Source: Mahella australiensis 50-1 BON (lineage in GTDB: Bacteria > Bacillota > Clostridia > Mahellales > Mahellaceae). Taken from it: a DNA stretch of 64,000 nucleotides. The notes beneath the pieces were generated by a model. The model did no database searches, was not told the DNA's origin, and saw nothing but the letters and a program-made list of their open reading frames with translations. The translations under genes and the position numbers were made by a program. The stretch is taken from NCBI RefSeq assembly GCF_000213255.1, contig NC_015520.1, positions 186,001 through 250,000 of the forward strand, written 5' to 3'. Of the stretch, positions 38,136 through 48,284 are shown piece after piece. Within the stretch, counting starts at the first letter, position 1. Every line of letters starts with the position of its first letter.

Positions 38136-39503
38136 ATGTTAGAAAAATGCGAGAATCTATTTCAATGTGAGCTTGTGTTATCCGGCAAAATCAATAACGT
38201 TAAGCTTTTGGGAGAGCTGCCATTTTTGCAATCGGATTTGGATAAGCTCGATGAGATGGTAGTAGAGCTGATGCATTCTGAGGCGGGCGGCATAGACTTT
38301 CTGAAACAAAGAACCACAGCTTGCTTGTCATGCTTGCTCGTTTGGCATGGTGTATATGATTACAAGGAAGGTAATTATTGGTCTACAATTGGGAAAATTA
38401 TCGGAGAGTTAGATGCCATACAGCAGGCCGATTTAGGCAATGCATTTTTATCATTTCTTGCTCAGCGCGGCTTACCCACTTTTAATATAAAAGGTGCTAG
38501 GGCCTATGTTACACCGATCTTGATACATGGAGGAATCCCGGCCGCATGTCTGGATGGATTCTTTGAATATGTTGTGGATAGGTTTATAAAACAAAGGTTG
38601 ACCCAGTCTGACATAGTAGCTCTTGAACTAGCTATACGCCGAGATGAGCATGAAGAACGTTCAAGACAAGAAGCACAAATAAATGACGTTCAACAAAGAA
38701 AGACTGCTTTGCAACAACGTATCTTACATGAACAACAGAGGCTATCGCTTGCTGCGCGATTAATGCAACTTTTGGCAGAACGCGAAACTCTTGCTGATGC
38801 AACTTATTTGCCAAATGATTGTAGAAAGCAAAGGGAACAGTGGCTAAAAGAAATAGAGTGTTTAGAAAGTGAGAAATTGCAGCTTAAAAAAGATATTGAG
38901 GCATTTAAGCTGCAAATATCTTCTTTTACAAAAGAAGATATGGCAATTTTAAGTTATGCTGATTATATAGACGATTATAAACACTGCTATGATCAATGGT
39001 TGTCTATACAAAGTAATTTGGGAAACGATAAAGCTGCGGCAGCCGAACTTTATGGGTACTTTCTGCAATTATGGGCACATATGTTAGGTTGCACTTTTAA
39101 GCAGAAATACGTGACCTGGTTGGAAACATTTGATGCAGAACAAGCATTTGACTTATTGAATATGCGTGATAAATTACGGCAGAAAATAAAAATGACAAGC
39201 GCTGATATGTGGCTTAAAGAACCATATATGAATACCAAATGTTTTTATAGATCCAAAGTGGAATTTAGGCGCCTGCAAAAAGCCTACAACAATATTTTAA
39301 GGCAATTGAAACGTATGTTTGAAGACATAGCGTTAAAGGGGCATTGGTTAAAAGATGATATGTCAAGGGTCCCTATGGGACCGAACGACACGAACTTGTC
39401 GGCAATGCTTTTAAGTTGTGAGGATAGTAAAAAAGCCGATATGTTAAGTACCGTAGTGCATTTTTTGACGAATAAAGAACTGAAATATATTTTGACCTGG
39501 TAA
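38136..39503 (+). CDS. Unrecognised coiled-coil protein next to helicase genes
   Basis: A 455-aa protein that I cannot place. It has a conserved-looking N-terminal region (GNYWSTIGKIIGELDAIQQ, GLPTFNIKGARAYVTPIL, HGGIPAACLDGFFEYV), then a long coiled coil (about 180-270), then a helical C-terminus. There is no signal or membrane segment. GTGGGG precedes the ATG. The stop of a short open frame (TTG 38019 to TAG 38135) directly abuts this ATG; that frame may be a remnant. The C-terminal end overlaps, in another frame, the start of the truncated helicase, so this gene may itself be cut short. Confidence 0.6.
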   Translation: MLEKCENLFQCELVLSGKINNVKLLGELPFLQSDLDKLDEMVVELMHSEAGGIDFLKQRTTACLSCLLVWHGVYDYKEGNYWSTIGKIIGELDAIQQADLGNAFLSFLAQRGLPTFNIKGARAYVTPILIHGGIPAACLDGFFEYVVDRFIKQRLTQSDIVALELAIRRDEHEERSRQEAQINDVQQRKTALQQRILHEQQRLSLAARLMQLLAERETLADATYLPNDCRKQREQWLKEIECLESEKLQLKKDIEAFKLQISSFTKEDMAILSYADYIDDYKHCYDQWLSIQSNLGNDKAAAAELYGYFLQLWAHMLGCTFKQKYVTWLETFDAEQAFDLLNMRDKLRQKIKMTSADMWLKEPYMNTKCFYRSKVEFRRLQKAYNNILRQLKRMFEDIALKGHWLKDDMSRVPMGPNDTNLSAMLLSCEDSKKADMLSTVVHFLTNKELKYILTW

Positions 39504-40990
39504 ACCCAAAGATCATACGCAGACATATCCATTCGTTGGTGCTGGCTGACTTTTGGAGACAGCATGAAAATGCTTTTGGCAAAGTGGAAGATTTCTTCTT
39601 TAACCCAACAAACATTCCAGCTCTTTTGGGTGAATATCTTCAAAGTAAACCGCAGCATATTTTAGAAAGCTTAAAACGCATAGTGCCTGAAAATATGCAT
39701 GATGCCATGGGGTTTGACGATTGGTCATGGGTAAAGTATCTTCTGGATCCTGATATCGGCGTGTTGACTATGGCCGAACTCGAAGTCACCGAGGATGTAA
39801 AAGCTCTGGATGAAGTATATAATGAAAGGACGGCGCAGCATCGATATGCTGACCACATACTGAGAGCCATAAATACCATAATGGGGAGAGAGCTTATAGA
39901 CTACCTGGCCAACCACAACGTTTTGCCCAAATACGGTTTCCCTGTGGATGTGGTCGAATTGCAGCTGCCTCATGTAGATGACGGCGATGTGCCTGAGCTT
40001 GAGCTGCAGAGGGAGCTTCGCATAGCCATATCGGAGTACGCGCCTGGTAGCCAGGTTGTGGCCGGAGGAAGGCTGTGGACGTCAAGGTATTTGAAGCGTA
40101 TACCGCAAAAAGCCTGGCCCAAATATAGATATGCCATATGCGAATGTGGCAATTATAAAAGCGTATTGGCTGATACCGGTATAGAGCTTGGCGAGTGCGA
40201 TAGATGCAATAAACCTCTTGAGAAGGCTAAAGAAAAAGGCTTCTTTGTTATACCTGAGTTTGGGTTTATAGCGGATAATGCTGTTGAAAAGCCATCTACA
40301 TCAAAACCTGAAAGGACATATTCATTATATCCAAATTTTGCGGGTAAAGCTGACGAGGGACGTAGCATCCATATGGAGGCAAACAGCATGACCATTACGG
40401 CTACAGCGGCTTCGCACGGTAAAATAGCGGTACTGAATACGGCGGGTGATGCCAAGTTTATGATATGCAATACATGTGGATATGCTAAAGTCAATTCGCG
40501 TATGGCAAATGATACAGTTCATAAGAACCCTCAAGGGATCGATTGCCATGGTAGCTTTCAACGATTAGCATTAGGGTATGAATTTGAAACTGATATATTG
40601 CAAATGGATTTTGGCATATACGGCAATAATAAAGACGGATTTTGGTTATCGCTTTTGTATGCTATATTGGAGGGGGCTGCTGAGGCATTGAACATCGAAA
40701 GGCAGGATATAGATGGTTGCTTATATCCTGTTTCGGGCAGTATGTATAGACCGGCTCTAATATTGTTTGACGATGTGCCCGGCGGAGCCGGCCATGTTAA
40801 CAGGATTGCCGATGAAACTGCACTAAAAGATGTTTTGAATGCGGCGTTAAAGAGGGTGAGCCAGTGCGAGTGCGGCGGAGAAAAAGGCGATGCAAGCTGT
40901 TACGGTTGCCTGCGTAATTACCGCAACCAACGCTGGCATGACGTGTTAAACAGAGGTATGGTCATGGAGTTCCTCAAGATGCTGTTGTGA
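39476..40990 (+). pseudogene. C-terminal part of a large DUF1998-type helicase
   Basis: The open frame begins after a stop at 39473 and reads FDLVNPKIIRRHIHSLVL, typical of the region just after the second helicase domain. The first 1,000 or more residues with the motor domains are missing. Zinc-binding cysteines (CECGNYKSV, CDRCN, CNTCG) and the DUF1998 signature LFDDVPGGAGHVNRI plus CYGCLRNYRNQRWHD follow, reaching the natural C-terminus. A TTG at 39536 could still start a 484-aa protein. The family includes DISARM DrmB, Druantia DruE and MrfA-like helicases; I cannot tell which. Confidence 0.75.
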
Positions 40991-41028
40991 ATTGAACAAA
41001 ATACTACCGAACATCACAATGCGTTATG

Positions 41029-41057
41029 TTGTTTATGCCTCCATGCATTGTTAAAAT
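41029..41057 (+). promoter_or_regulatory. Probable promoter of the UroD-thioredoxin gene
   Basis: TTGTTT (41029-41034), 17 bp, TAAAAT (41052-41057). It lies 38 bp before the ATG at 41095, in the only non-coding gap here. Moderate match. Confidence 0.45.
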
Positions 41058-41094
41058 TATAACATGTAAAAACAAATGTGCAGGAGGATATTTT

Positions 41095-42474
41095 ATGACA
41101 GGCAAAGAACGCATATACAGCACCATGAGGCATGAGCGAGGCATAGACAAGGTGGCGTGGGTGCCGTTTGCGGGCATACATGCGGGCAAATTGACGGGTT
41201 ATACTCCCACCGATATATTGACCGATGAGGATAAATTATACGAGTCGCTGGTAAAGGTAAACGAAACCTATAAGCCGGACGGCCAGCCGATAATGTTCGA
41301 CCTTCAGATAGAGGCCGAGATATTGGGCTGCGAGCTGATGTGGGCAGAGAAGGCACCGCCGTCGGTCAAGACGCATCCTTTGGAGTCAAACGACGATATA
41401 CCGGATTATATCCCGAAAGAACATGACGGCAGGATACCGGTAGCGTTAAATACATTAAAAAGGCTTAAAGACGGCGCAATAGGCCAAAATACGGCGCTAT
41501 ATGGCCTGATATGCGGGCCTTTCACGTTGGCGTCGCACTTGAGAGGCAACGATATATTCATGGATATGATAGACAAGCCCGAATATGTAAAGGCTCTGCT
41601 GGCATATACCGTCGACGTGGCCGAGGCCATGGCCGGCTACTACATCGATGCCGGTGCGGACGTGGTGGCGGTGGTCGACCCGCTGGTATCGCAGATATCG
41701 CCGATGCATTTCGCAGAGTTCTTAACCGACGGATTTAACCGGATATTCTCATATATAAGGCAGAGGGGGACTTTTTCATCCTTCTTCGTATGCGGCAACG
41801 CCACCAGGAACATAGAGGAGATGTGCAAGACGCAGCCGGACTGCATATCCATAGATGAGAACATAGATATGCCCGAAGCCAAGAAGATAACCGACCGGTA
41901 TAATATAGTCATAGGCGGCAATATACCGCTCACATCGGTTATGCTGTATGGCTCGCAGTACGATAACATGAAATATGTCATCGGCCTGTTGGACGCGATG
42001 GACCACCACAACCTTATAATATCGCCGGGATGCGATATGCCCTATGACGTGCCGCCGGAGAATGTCGTGGGCGTACGCCAGGCAATAGATGATACGCAGG
42101 CTGTAAGGGAGATAGTGAAGAGTTATAAGGCAGGCGTGCAACAAGAGGATATAGACGTGCAGTTGCCCGATTACGATAAACTCGACAAGCCGCTTATAGA
42201 GGTGTTCACGATCGATTCGGCTACCTGCGCAGCATGCGGTTATATGGTCGACGCCGTAAAGGTGGCGAAGCAGCATTTCGGCGATAGGATAGACTTTATC
42301 GAATATAAGGCTGTTAACAGAGAAAATATATACAGGATACAGAAGATGGGCATAAAGAATCTGCCGTGCATATTCATAAACGGGGAATTGAAGTATTCGT
42401 CCATCATACCCGACAGAAAAGAGCTGTTCGAAGAGATAGAAAGGTATCTGGTCAAGGATGAGCAAAGAGCATAG
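41095..42474 (+). CDS. UroD-family methyltransferase fused to a thioredoxin-like domain
   Basis: 459 aa. Residues 1 to about 365 are a UROD-superfamily barrel of the MtaA/CmuA corrinoid-methyltransferase type (MRHERGIDKVAWVPFAGIHA, YGLICGPFTLASHL, GADVVAVVDP, VCGNATRNIEEM, ISPGCDMPYDVPPENV). The C-terminal about 80 residues are a thioredoxin-like fold with C378-A-A-C381 and a cis-proline (NLPCIFINGE). AGGAGGA precedes the ATG. It overlaps the next gene, a COG0523 metallochaperone GTPase, by 17 nt. It likely transfers a methyl group with a metal-dependent mechanism; no corrinoid protein is encoded beside it. The substrate is unknown. Confidence 0.85.
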   Translation: MTGKERIYSTMRHERGIDKVAWVPFAGIHAGKLTGYTPTDILTDEDKLYESLVKVNETYKPDGQPIMFDLQIEAEILGCELMWAEKAPPSVKTHPLESNDDIPDYIPKEHDGRIPVALNTLKRLKDGAIGQNTALYGLICGPFTLASHLRGNDIFMDMIDKPEYVKALLAYTVDVAEAMAGYYIDAGADVVAVVDPLVSQISPMHFAEFLTDGFNRIFSYIRQRGTFSSFFVCGNATRNIEEMCKTQPDCISIDENIDMPEAKKITDRYNIVIGGNIPLTSVMLYGSQYDNMKYVIGLLDAMDHHNLIISPGCDMPYDVPPENVVGVRQAIDDTQAVREIVKSYKAGVQQEDIDVQLPDYDKLDKPLIEVFTIDSATCAACGYMVDAVKVAKQHFGDRIDFIEYKAVNRENIYRIQKMGIKNLPCIFINGELKYSSIIPDRKELFEEIERYLVKDEQRA

Positions 42475-43393
42475 CAAGAAAGTCTATCTAATAACAGGAT
42501 TTTTGGGTGCCGGCAAGACTACGCTGATAAAAAACATCATAGAGGCGCATCCCGATATAAAAATAGGCGTCATAGTCAACGAATTCGGCAAGGTCGGCGT
42601 GGATGGCAGCGTCATAGGCAAGGATGGCATGGCAGTGCATGAGATAACCAACGGCTCCATATTCTGCTCGTGCCTTCAGGCTACGTTTGCGCAAAGCCTG
42701 ATCGAGTTTTCGGGCTTGCCCATAGACATACTTCTCATAGAAGGGTCGGGCATGGCCGATCCTTCCAATGTCGACGCCATACTCGAGAGCATAAAGGATA
42801 AAACGCATGCGCCGCTGAGCTATAAAGGCGACATATGCGTGGTGGACGCGGCCAATATAGATAAGCTTGTACGGGTATCCCAGCCGGCTGAGAAGCAAAT
42901 AAAATATGCCGATTATATAATAATCAACAAAGCGGATAAAGTGGATGAGCATAAAATAGAGGTCATAAAACGGCTTATGGCAGAGCTCAATCCGTACGCG
43001 GCCATAGAAGTGACCAGTTTTTCAAGCGTCAACGGCGATATACTCGACAAGATACAGGCATTCGACAAAGAAGGCGCTGAGCTAAAACAAAGCTGTAATA
43101 CGCCCTCCAACAGGCCGACCGTAATCTATATGAAATCCCAAAACAGCGTTGAAGAAGGGGCGTTCAAGCGGTTTATGAATTCCATAATAGGCGACGCCTT
43201 CAGAGTAAAAGGCTTTTTCAAATTAAACGGTGACTGGAAACACATAGACGGCACAACCGACGAATTCACTATAAAGCCGATAAACGTAGAAAGAGAAATA
43301 TCCGAGTTAGTCATATTTCCTAAAGCGGATGAGCACTCGGTGCAAAATATAAAGCAGAAATGCGAGGAATTCCTGCACGCCGCTATAAAGTAG
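42458..43393 (+). CDS. COG0523 GTP-binding metallochaperone (CobW/P47K family)
   Basis: 311 aa, G3E GTPase. The P-loop GFLGAGKTT, the Mg-binding glutamate region (IVNEFGKVGVDG), LIEGSGMADP and the base-specificity motif NKAD are all present. The family's CxCC metal site is reduced here to C70-S-C72-L. The C-terminal CobW_C domain is present (VIYMKSQNSVEEGAFKRF onward). Overlap with the upstream gene indicates joint production, so it may deliver zinc or load a corrinoid for the UroD-type enzyme (inference). Confidence 0.92.
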   Translation: MSKEHSKKVYLITGFLGAGKTTLIKNIIEAHPDIKIGVIVNEFGKVGVDGSVIGKDGMAVHEITNGSIFCSCLQATFAQSLIEFSGLPIDILLIEGSGMADPSNVDAILESIKDKTHAPLSYKGDICVVDAANIDKLVRVSQPAEKQIKYADYIIINKADKVDEHKIEVIKRLMAELNPYAAIEVTSFSSVNGDILDKIQAFDKEGAELKQSCNTPSNRPTVIYMKSQNSVEEGAFKRFMNSIIGDAFRVKGFFKLNGDWKHIDGTTDEFTIKPINVEREISELVIFPKADEHSVQNIKQKCEEFLHAAIK

Positions 43394-43458
43394 AAAATCA
43401 TGCAAAATGCTAGACATGCCGCCGATATAGTATTAAAATAGAAGCAACAGCGTTTACA

Positions 43459-43488
43459 AAACTGCCTGAATGAACATTCAGGCAGTTT
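43459..43488 (+). terminator. Hairpin after the COG0523 gene, probable terminator
   Basis: AAACTGCCTGAAT (43459-43471) pairs perfectly with 43476-43488 around GAAC. Only a short T stretch (the 3' arm) follows, so termination may be partial. It separates the COG0523 gene from ilvE. Confidence 0.55.
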
Positions 43489-43518
43489 AAAATATAAAGA
43501 TATAAGGAGAATGGTGGC

Positions 43519-44403
43519 ATGGAAGAAAGGATAATATACATCGACGGGCAATTCTACCCCAAATCCGAGGCAAAAGTCTCGGTATTCGATCACGGATTTT
43601 TATACGGCGACGGCGTATTCGAAGGCATAAGGGCCTATGACGGCCGCGTATTCCGCTGCGAAGACCATATAAACAGGCTCTATGAGGGCGCCAAAGCCAT
43701 AGACCTTGAGATACCGATGAGCAAAGAAGAGATGACCGAGGCCATGCTGGAGACTATACGCCGCAACGGTTTGAGAGACAGCTACATACGCCTGGTGGTA
43801 TCGCGGGGCATGGGTGACCTCGGGCTCAGCCCTGACAAATGCCCGAAACCCACCGTGGTCATCATAGCCGATACCATAGCTATATATCCGCCTGAGATGT
43901 ACGAAAACGGGCTTGTGGCCATAACGGCGTCGGTGCGCAGAAACAGCGCATCATCGCTCGACCCGCAGATAAAATCCCTCAATTACTTAAACAACATACT
44001 GGCCAAGATAGAGGCCAATCGCGTCGGCGCGGCCGAGGCCATATTGCTCAATCAGAACGGCCTGGTAGCCGAATGTACGGGCGACAATGTATTTATAATC
44101 AAAGACGGCGTTATCATGACGCCTCCGATATATGTCGGCGCATTGAACGGCATAACCCGCCGCGTGGTGATAAGCGTCATAAAGCAGCTTGGGCTTCCAT
44201 TCGAGGAAAAAGAATTCACGCTTTACAACCTCTACAATGCCGACGAATGCTTCTTTACCGGTACGGCGGCCGAGGCTATAGCGGTGACCATGGTGGATGG
44301 GCGTACCATAGGCAGCGGTAAATGCGGCCCGATAACGGCCAAGCTGCTGGAAGAATTCCGCAAGGTCACACGAGACCCGTCGCAGGGCAAAGAAATATAT
44401 TAA
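43519..44403 (+). CDS. ilvE: Branched-chain amino acid aminotransferase
   Basis: A 294-aa class IV PLP aminotransferase that makes leucine, isoleucine and valine from their 2-oxo acids. [19 protein letters not shown], Lys152 in [15 protein letters not shown] (PLP lysine), [11 protein letters not shown] and [11 protein letters not shown] are the family signatures. AAGGAGAATGG precedes the ATG. ilvD follows after 14 nt, so it sits in a branched-chain biosynthesis transcription unit. Confidence 0.97.
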   Translation: MEERIIYIDGQFYPKSEAKVSVFDHGFLYGDGVFEGIRAYDGRVFRCEDHINRLYEGAKAIDLEIPMSKEEMTEAMLETIRRNGLRDSYIRLVVSRGMGDLGLSPDKCPKPTVVIIADTIAIYPPEMYENGLVAITASVRRNSASSLDPQIKSLNYLNNILAKIEANRVGAAEAILLNQNGLVAECTGDNVFIIKDGVIMTPPIYVGALNGITRRVVISVIKQLGLPFEEKEFTLYNLYNADECFFTGTAAEAIAVTMVDGRTIGSGKCGPITAKLLEEFRKVTRDPSQGKEIY

Positions 44404-44417
44404 TAAGAGGTTATATT

Positions 44418-46076
44418 ATGAGAAGCGATAATGTGAAAAAAGGTGTTGAGAAGGCCCCGCACCGCTCGTTGTTCTATGCGCTCGGATTTACTAAGGAGGA
44501 GCTGGATCGCCCGCTGATAGGCGTCGTGAATGCAAAAAGCGAGATAATACCAGGTCATAAGCACCTCGGCATCATAGCCGACGCCGTCAAAGCAGGCATA
44601 CGCATGGCGGGAGGCACGCCGATAGAGGTGCCTGCAATAGGGGTATGCGACGGCATATCCATGAACCATGAGGGCATGAAATATTCCCTGGCCAGCCGCG
44701 AGCTGATAGCCGATTCGGTCGAAACGCTGGCCATGGCCCACGGCTTCGACGGTTTGGTGCTGATACCAAATTGCGATAAGATAGTGCCGGGCATGCTGAT
44801 GGCCGCCGCCAGGCTGGACATACCGGCTATAGTGATGAGCGGCGGACCCATGCTGGCGGGCCGCCTCGGCGACAGGGCATTGGATTTGAGCAGCCTTTTC
44901 GAAGCGGTGGGGGCCATAAAAGCCGGTACTATAGACGAGCGGGAGCTGGAGGAATTGGAACAGTATGCCTGCCCCGGCTGCGGTTCATGCTCGGGCATGT
45001 ATACGGCCAACTCCATGAATTGCCTGTCCGAGGCCATAGGCATGGCTTTGCCCGGCAACGGCACCATACCGGCCGTATACGCAGAGAGGGAGCGCCTGGC
45101 CAAATATGCCGGCATGAAGATAATGGAGCTGGTGGAAAGGAATATAACGCCGAGCATCATCATGACCATGGAGGCCTTTGAAAATGCCCTGGCGGTGGAC
45201 ATGGCACTGGGCTGCTCCACCAATTCGGCATTGCACCTGCCCGCTATAGCTCATGAGCTCGGTATGGACTTAAACCTTGACATAATAAATGAAATAAGCT
45301 CGCGAGTGCCCAACCTGTGCCATCTTAGCCCGGCTGGCCATCATCACATAGAGGATTTGTATGCGGCCGGCGGCGTGCCGGCAGTGATGAAGGAGCTGAC
45401 CAAGAAGGGCCTGCTGCATACCGATGCCATGACGGTATCCGGTACATTGAGCGATGTCATAGCCTGCGCCGAGGTCAAAGACTACGATGTGATACGCCCC
45501 ATAGACGACCCGTACAGCGCCACTGGCGGCATAAAGGTGCTGCGCGGCAATATAGCGCCCGACGGTGCGGTGGTGAAGCAGTCAGCCGTGGCACCCGAGA
45601 TGCTGGTGCATACCGGCCCGGCGCGCGTATTCGATTCCGAGGATGAGGCTATAGCGGCCATATATGATAAAAAAATACAAAAAGGCGACGTAATAATAAT
45701 ACGCTACGAAGGCCCAAAAGGCGGTCCCGGCATGCGCGAGATGTTATCCCCTACATCGGCGGTGGCCGGCATGGGATTGGATAAGGACGTGGCGCTTATT
45801 ACCGATGGGCGTTTCTCAGGCGCCACGCGCGGAGCATCGATAGGCCATGTATCGCCCGAAGCGGCCGAAGGCGGTCCAATAGCCGCCATACGCGAAGGCG
45901 ATATAATAGACATAGATATACCGAATGGTAAGATAAATGCCCGCCTGAGCGATGACGAGATAAAGGGCAGGCTGTCAGAGTGGCATGCCCCAGAGCCGCG
46001 CATAAAGAAGGGGTATCTGGCCCGCTACGCCAAGCTGGTTACATCCGGCGACAAAGGCGCGGTGCTCAGCGACTGA
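44418..46076 (+). CDS. ilvD: Dihydroxy-acid dehydratase
   Basis: 552 aa. It converts 2,3-dihydroxy-isovalerate and its homologue to the 2-oxo acids used by IlvE. The iron-sulfur ligands are expected in CDKIVPGM and in CPGCGSC (C185-C191). [27 protein letters not shown] and [19 protein letters not shown] are diagnostic. Of the possible starts, ATG 44418 has AAGAGG at the right distance and the usual N-terminus [18 protein letters not shown]. The frame is open further upstream inside ilvE, but that is not used. Confidence 0.98.
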   Translation: MRSDNVKKGVEKAPHRSLFYALGFTKEELDRPLIGVVNAKSEIIPGHKHLGIIADAVKAGIRMAGGTPIEVPAIGVCDGISMNHEGMKYSLASRELIADSVETLAMAHGFDGLVLIPNCDKIVPGMLMAAARLDIPAIVMSGGPMLAGRLGDRALDLSSLFEAVGAIKAGTIDERELEELEQYACPGCGSCSGMYTANSMNCLSEAIGMALPGNGTIPAVYAERERLAKYAGMKIMELVERNITPSIIMTMEAFENALAVDMALGCSTNSALHLPAIAHELGMDLNLDIINEISSRVPNLCHLSPAGHHHIEDLYAAGGVPAVMKELTKKGLLHTDAMTVSGTLSDVIACAEVKDYDVIRPIDDPYSATGGIKVLRGNIAPDGAVVKQSAVAPEMLVHTGPARVFDSEDEAIAAIYDKKIQKGDVIIIRYEGPKGGPGMREMLSPTSAVAGMGLDKDVALITDGRFSGATRGASIGHVSPEAAEGGPIAAIREGDIIDIDIPNGKINARLSDDEIKGRLSEWHAPEPRIKKGYLARYAKLVTSGDKGAVLSD

Positions 46077-46084
46077 GGTGGCTT

Positions 46085-46681
46085 ATGGAATTGATACTTA
46101 TACGCCACGGACAATGCAGGACCGACGACGGTAGCGCTTACTGCGGCTGGACCGATGCGCCGCTGACCGATGAAGGCGTGCGCCAGGCTTATGCCTTGGC
46201 CAAAAAGCTGGCCCAGCGCAGGCTGACCGCCGTATACTGCAGCCCGCTCAAGCGCGCTAAAGATACGGCTGCGCCTATAGCATCGGTGCAGGGGCTGGTG
46301 CCCATAGAAGAAGAAGGATTGAAGGAGCTCAATTTCGGTATGTGGGAGAGCAAAAACTGGAGGCAGATAGAACGGGAGTATCCCGAGGAATGGCTGCAGT
46401 GGAGCCGCGACTGGAAGGACTTCGTCATACCGGGGGGTGAGAGCGCCCGGCAGATGTACGACAGGACCGCGCATAAGCTGGACGAGATACTGGAATGCTA
46501 TAGAGATGACAAAGATGCGCAGATAGCCGTAGTCACCCATCAAGGCTGTATAAGGGCTATGGCGTGCCATGTATTGGGGCTCGGGCTGGACGCTTACTGG
46601 CGCTTTAAGATGGGACCGGGCGGCATGGCGGTCATAGAGATAAACGAGGGCCGATTCGGTATTTTGAGCCACTGGGAATAA
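46085..46681 (+). CDS. Histidine phosphatase family protein (alpha-ribazole phosphatase-like)
   Basis: A 198-aa phosphoglycerate-mutase-like phosphatase. R7-H8-G9 in LILIRHGQ carries the phospho-histidine; the second histidine is in VVTHQGCIRA. EEGLKELNFGMWESK resembles CobC-type alpha-ribazole phosphatases and other small phosphatases. GAGGTGG overlaps the ilvD stop region, and only 8 nt separate the genes. A role in cobamide synthesis is possible but not supported by neighbours here. Confidence 0.9.
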   Translation: MELILIRHGQCRTDDGSAYCGWTDAPLTDEGVRQAYALAKKLAQRRLTAVYCSPLKRAKDTAAPIASVQGLVPIEEEGLKELNFGMWESKNWRQIEREYPEEWLQWSRDWKDFVIPGGESARQMYDRTAHKLDEILECYRDDKDAQIAVVTHQGCIRAMACHVLGLGLDAYWRFKMGPGGMAVIEINEGRFGILSHWE

Positions 46682-46697
46682 AGAAGGGGTAATTATA

Positions 46698-48077
46698 ATG
46701 AGCAAAGAAGAGACCATTGCGAAGCTGTGGGATATTGCAGTGAATACCACTGCCGCCATGGTCCTGTCCGTTCTTAGCGGCCGCTCGGCGAAGAAATTAA
46801 AGAATGGCCGGGATTACAGATGGTACATCGACGAAGAAGCCGCTGAGGCCTTGCGTTATGTATTGGATGCGTTGGAAGGCAGAGCAGTTATCGATGATCC
46901 GGCTTATATAGAGCACCATATCGAAATGCTCGATGAGCGCATGGAAACGCTGTCGGCTTATATAGTGGAGACCATGTCTGCCGATGAGGTAATAGGGTTA
47001 TACTATAATGAAAGGATGGCGCGGGATATCGATTTACCGGTGAGCGCTCATCGCCTGTTAAACGAGATGGCGTTCTATATTATGGGAGATGACGACCAAG
47101 ATCAGGATGCCATTGAAGATGACGATATTGAAGGAAGGATACAGGATGTATTGCCCCTGGTGCCCATGCCGTGGAATAAGCAGCGGTTTTACGAATATGT
47201 CAGAGATGCATTAAAATGGCAGTTCGATTACATGGATAAAGAGCAGATAGACGAGGCCATACAGAGATTGAAAGAGGCGTTTACCGGGCGCTTGGAGCCC
47301 AATTACGGTGTCTTTTTCACTGAAATAGCCAGAGAAATAGATGAGCTGCAGCAATTAAAACCTTTGAAACTCAGCGATCAGGAGATAATAGATGCCGCAA
47401 ACAGGGTATCGGCGCTTATAAATGAGTTGCAAGACAGGATGAACTTTTACGTATTGACGAGAGAGGGATTGCGCGTGCTCAAGAATGCGCGCAAAGCCCA
47501 TATAGAATTATCTTCCACATGGGGTGAGGTCGCTGGCTTAGTGGATAAATTGCTGCAATTGACGCCGGGCACCGTTGACTCGGAATACGTGGATCAGCTC
47601 GAAGACAGGATAACGAGCATGGTGTCTGAAGCTATAACAGATTTACCGATCGATGAGTCGTATTATGAAGAGGAATTAAAAGACCTTCTGGAAGGGATAG
47701 AAGACGTACCGGAAGACATAACATCGCAACTGAACGATATTATGCCGCAACCGGTCAAATATGCCGCGATGGTAGATTGGGACGAATTATGGTCGGAAGA
47801 GCCGGCTGATGAAGAATATGCAGAGGCTAAAATACAGGAGTTCATCGACTTTATGGACAAGGCCATGGTCGATATGCCGTCGATGTACAGGCGGGCGCGC
47901 ATGAAAGCCGTTATGCAGGCGCTGCCTTTGAATTTCGATGAACCTGAGGAGGTTATCGATTACCTGCATGAGGCGCTGGAATTCATGCCATCGGACGGTG
48001 TATTGCGCTTTATAGAATCCAGATTCCATGATATGATCGATTCACAGCAGGATGACGATGAGGGTGACGAAGAGTGA
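46698..48077 (+). CDS. Hypothetical acidic all-helical protein
   Basis: A 459-aa protein rich in Asp and Glu with no recognisable family. It looks entirely alpha-helical, without a signal peptide or membrane segment. It contains repeated acidic stretches, for example DDDQDQDAIEDDDIEGRIQD and the end DSQQDDDEGDEE. AAGGGG precedes the ATG. The next gene starts inside its stop codon (GTGA), so production is coupled. It heads a run of closely packed genes to 51208. Confidence 0.75.
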   Translation: MSKEETIAKLWDIAVNTTAAMVLSVLSGRSAKKLKNGRDYRWYIDEEAAEALRYVLDALEGRAVIDDPAYIEHHIEMLDERMETLSAYIVETMSADEVIGLYYNERMARDIDLPVSAHRLLNEMAFYIMGDDDQDQDAIEDDDIEGRIQDVLPLVPMPWNKQRFYEYVRDALKWQFDYMDKEQIDEAIQRLKEAFTGRLEPNYGVFFTEIAREIDELQQLKPLKLSDQEIIDAANRVSALINELQDRMNFYVLTREGLRVLKNARKAHIELSSTWGEVAGLVDKLLQLTPGTVDSEYVDQLEDRITSMVSEAITDLPIDESYYEEELKDLLEGIEDVPEDITSQLNDIMPQPVKYAAMVDWDELWSEEPADEEYAEAKIQEFIDFMDKAMVDMPSMYRRARMKAVMQALPLNFDEPEEVIDYLHEALEFMPSDGVLRFIESRFHDMIDSQQDDDEGDEE

Positions 48078-48283
48078 AATCTTTTATAATAGACCGTTTT
48101 GAAGGACGGTGGGCGGTTATAGAATACGGCGACGACGTATTCAACCTCCCAAAAGAGGTGTTGCCCGAAGGCTCAAAAGAAGGCGATGTTTTGGACATAG
48201 ACATAAAAGTGGATGAAGAGGCCACGCGTGCGCGCAAGCAGCGCATACAGCGCATGGCTGATCAGCTTTTCGAGGAAGGGTAG
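48074..48283 (+). CDS. DUF3006 family small protein
   Basis: 69 aa starting with GTG, which overlaps the upstream stop by 4 nt. The pattern FIIDRFEGRWAVIEYGDDVFNLPKEVLPEG is typical of DUF3006, a small beta-rich family in Firmicutes of unknown role, often next to secreted or envelope-associated proteins. A charged helix (EEATRARKQRIQRMADQLFE) ends the protein. The next gene begins 1 nt after its stop. Confidence 0.85.
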   Translation: MKSFIIDRFEGRWAVIEYGDDVFNLPKEVLPEGSKEGDVLDIDIKVDEEATRARKQRIQRMADQLFEEG

Positions 48284-48284
48284 C

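Noticed and set aside
44322-44417. Upstream extension of ilvD into ilvE
   Set aside because: The frame is open, but the conserved N-terminus and the ribosome site fix the start at 44418.
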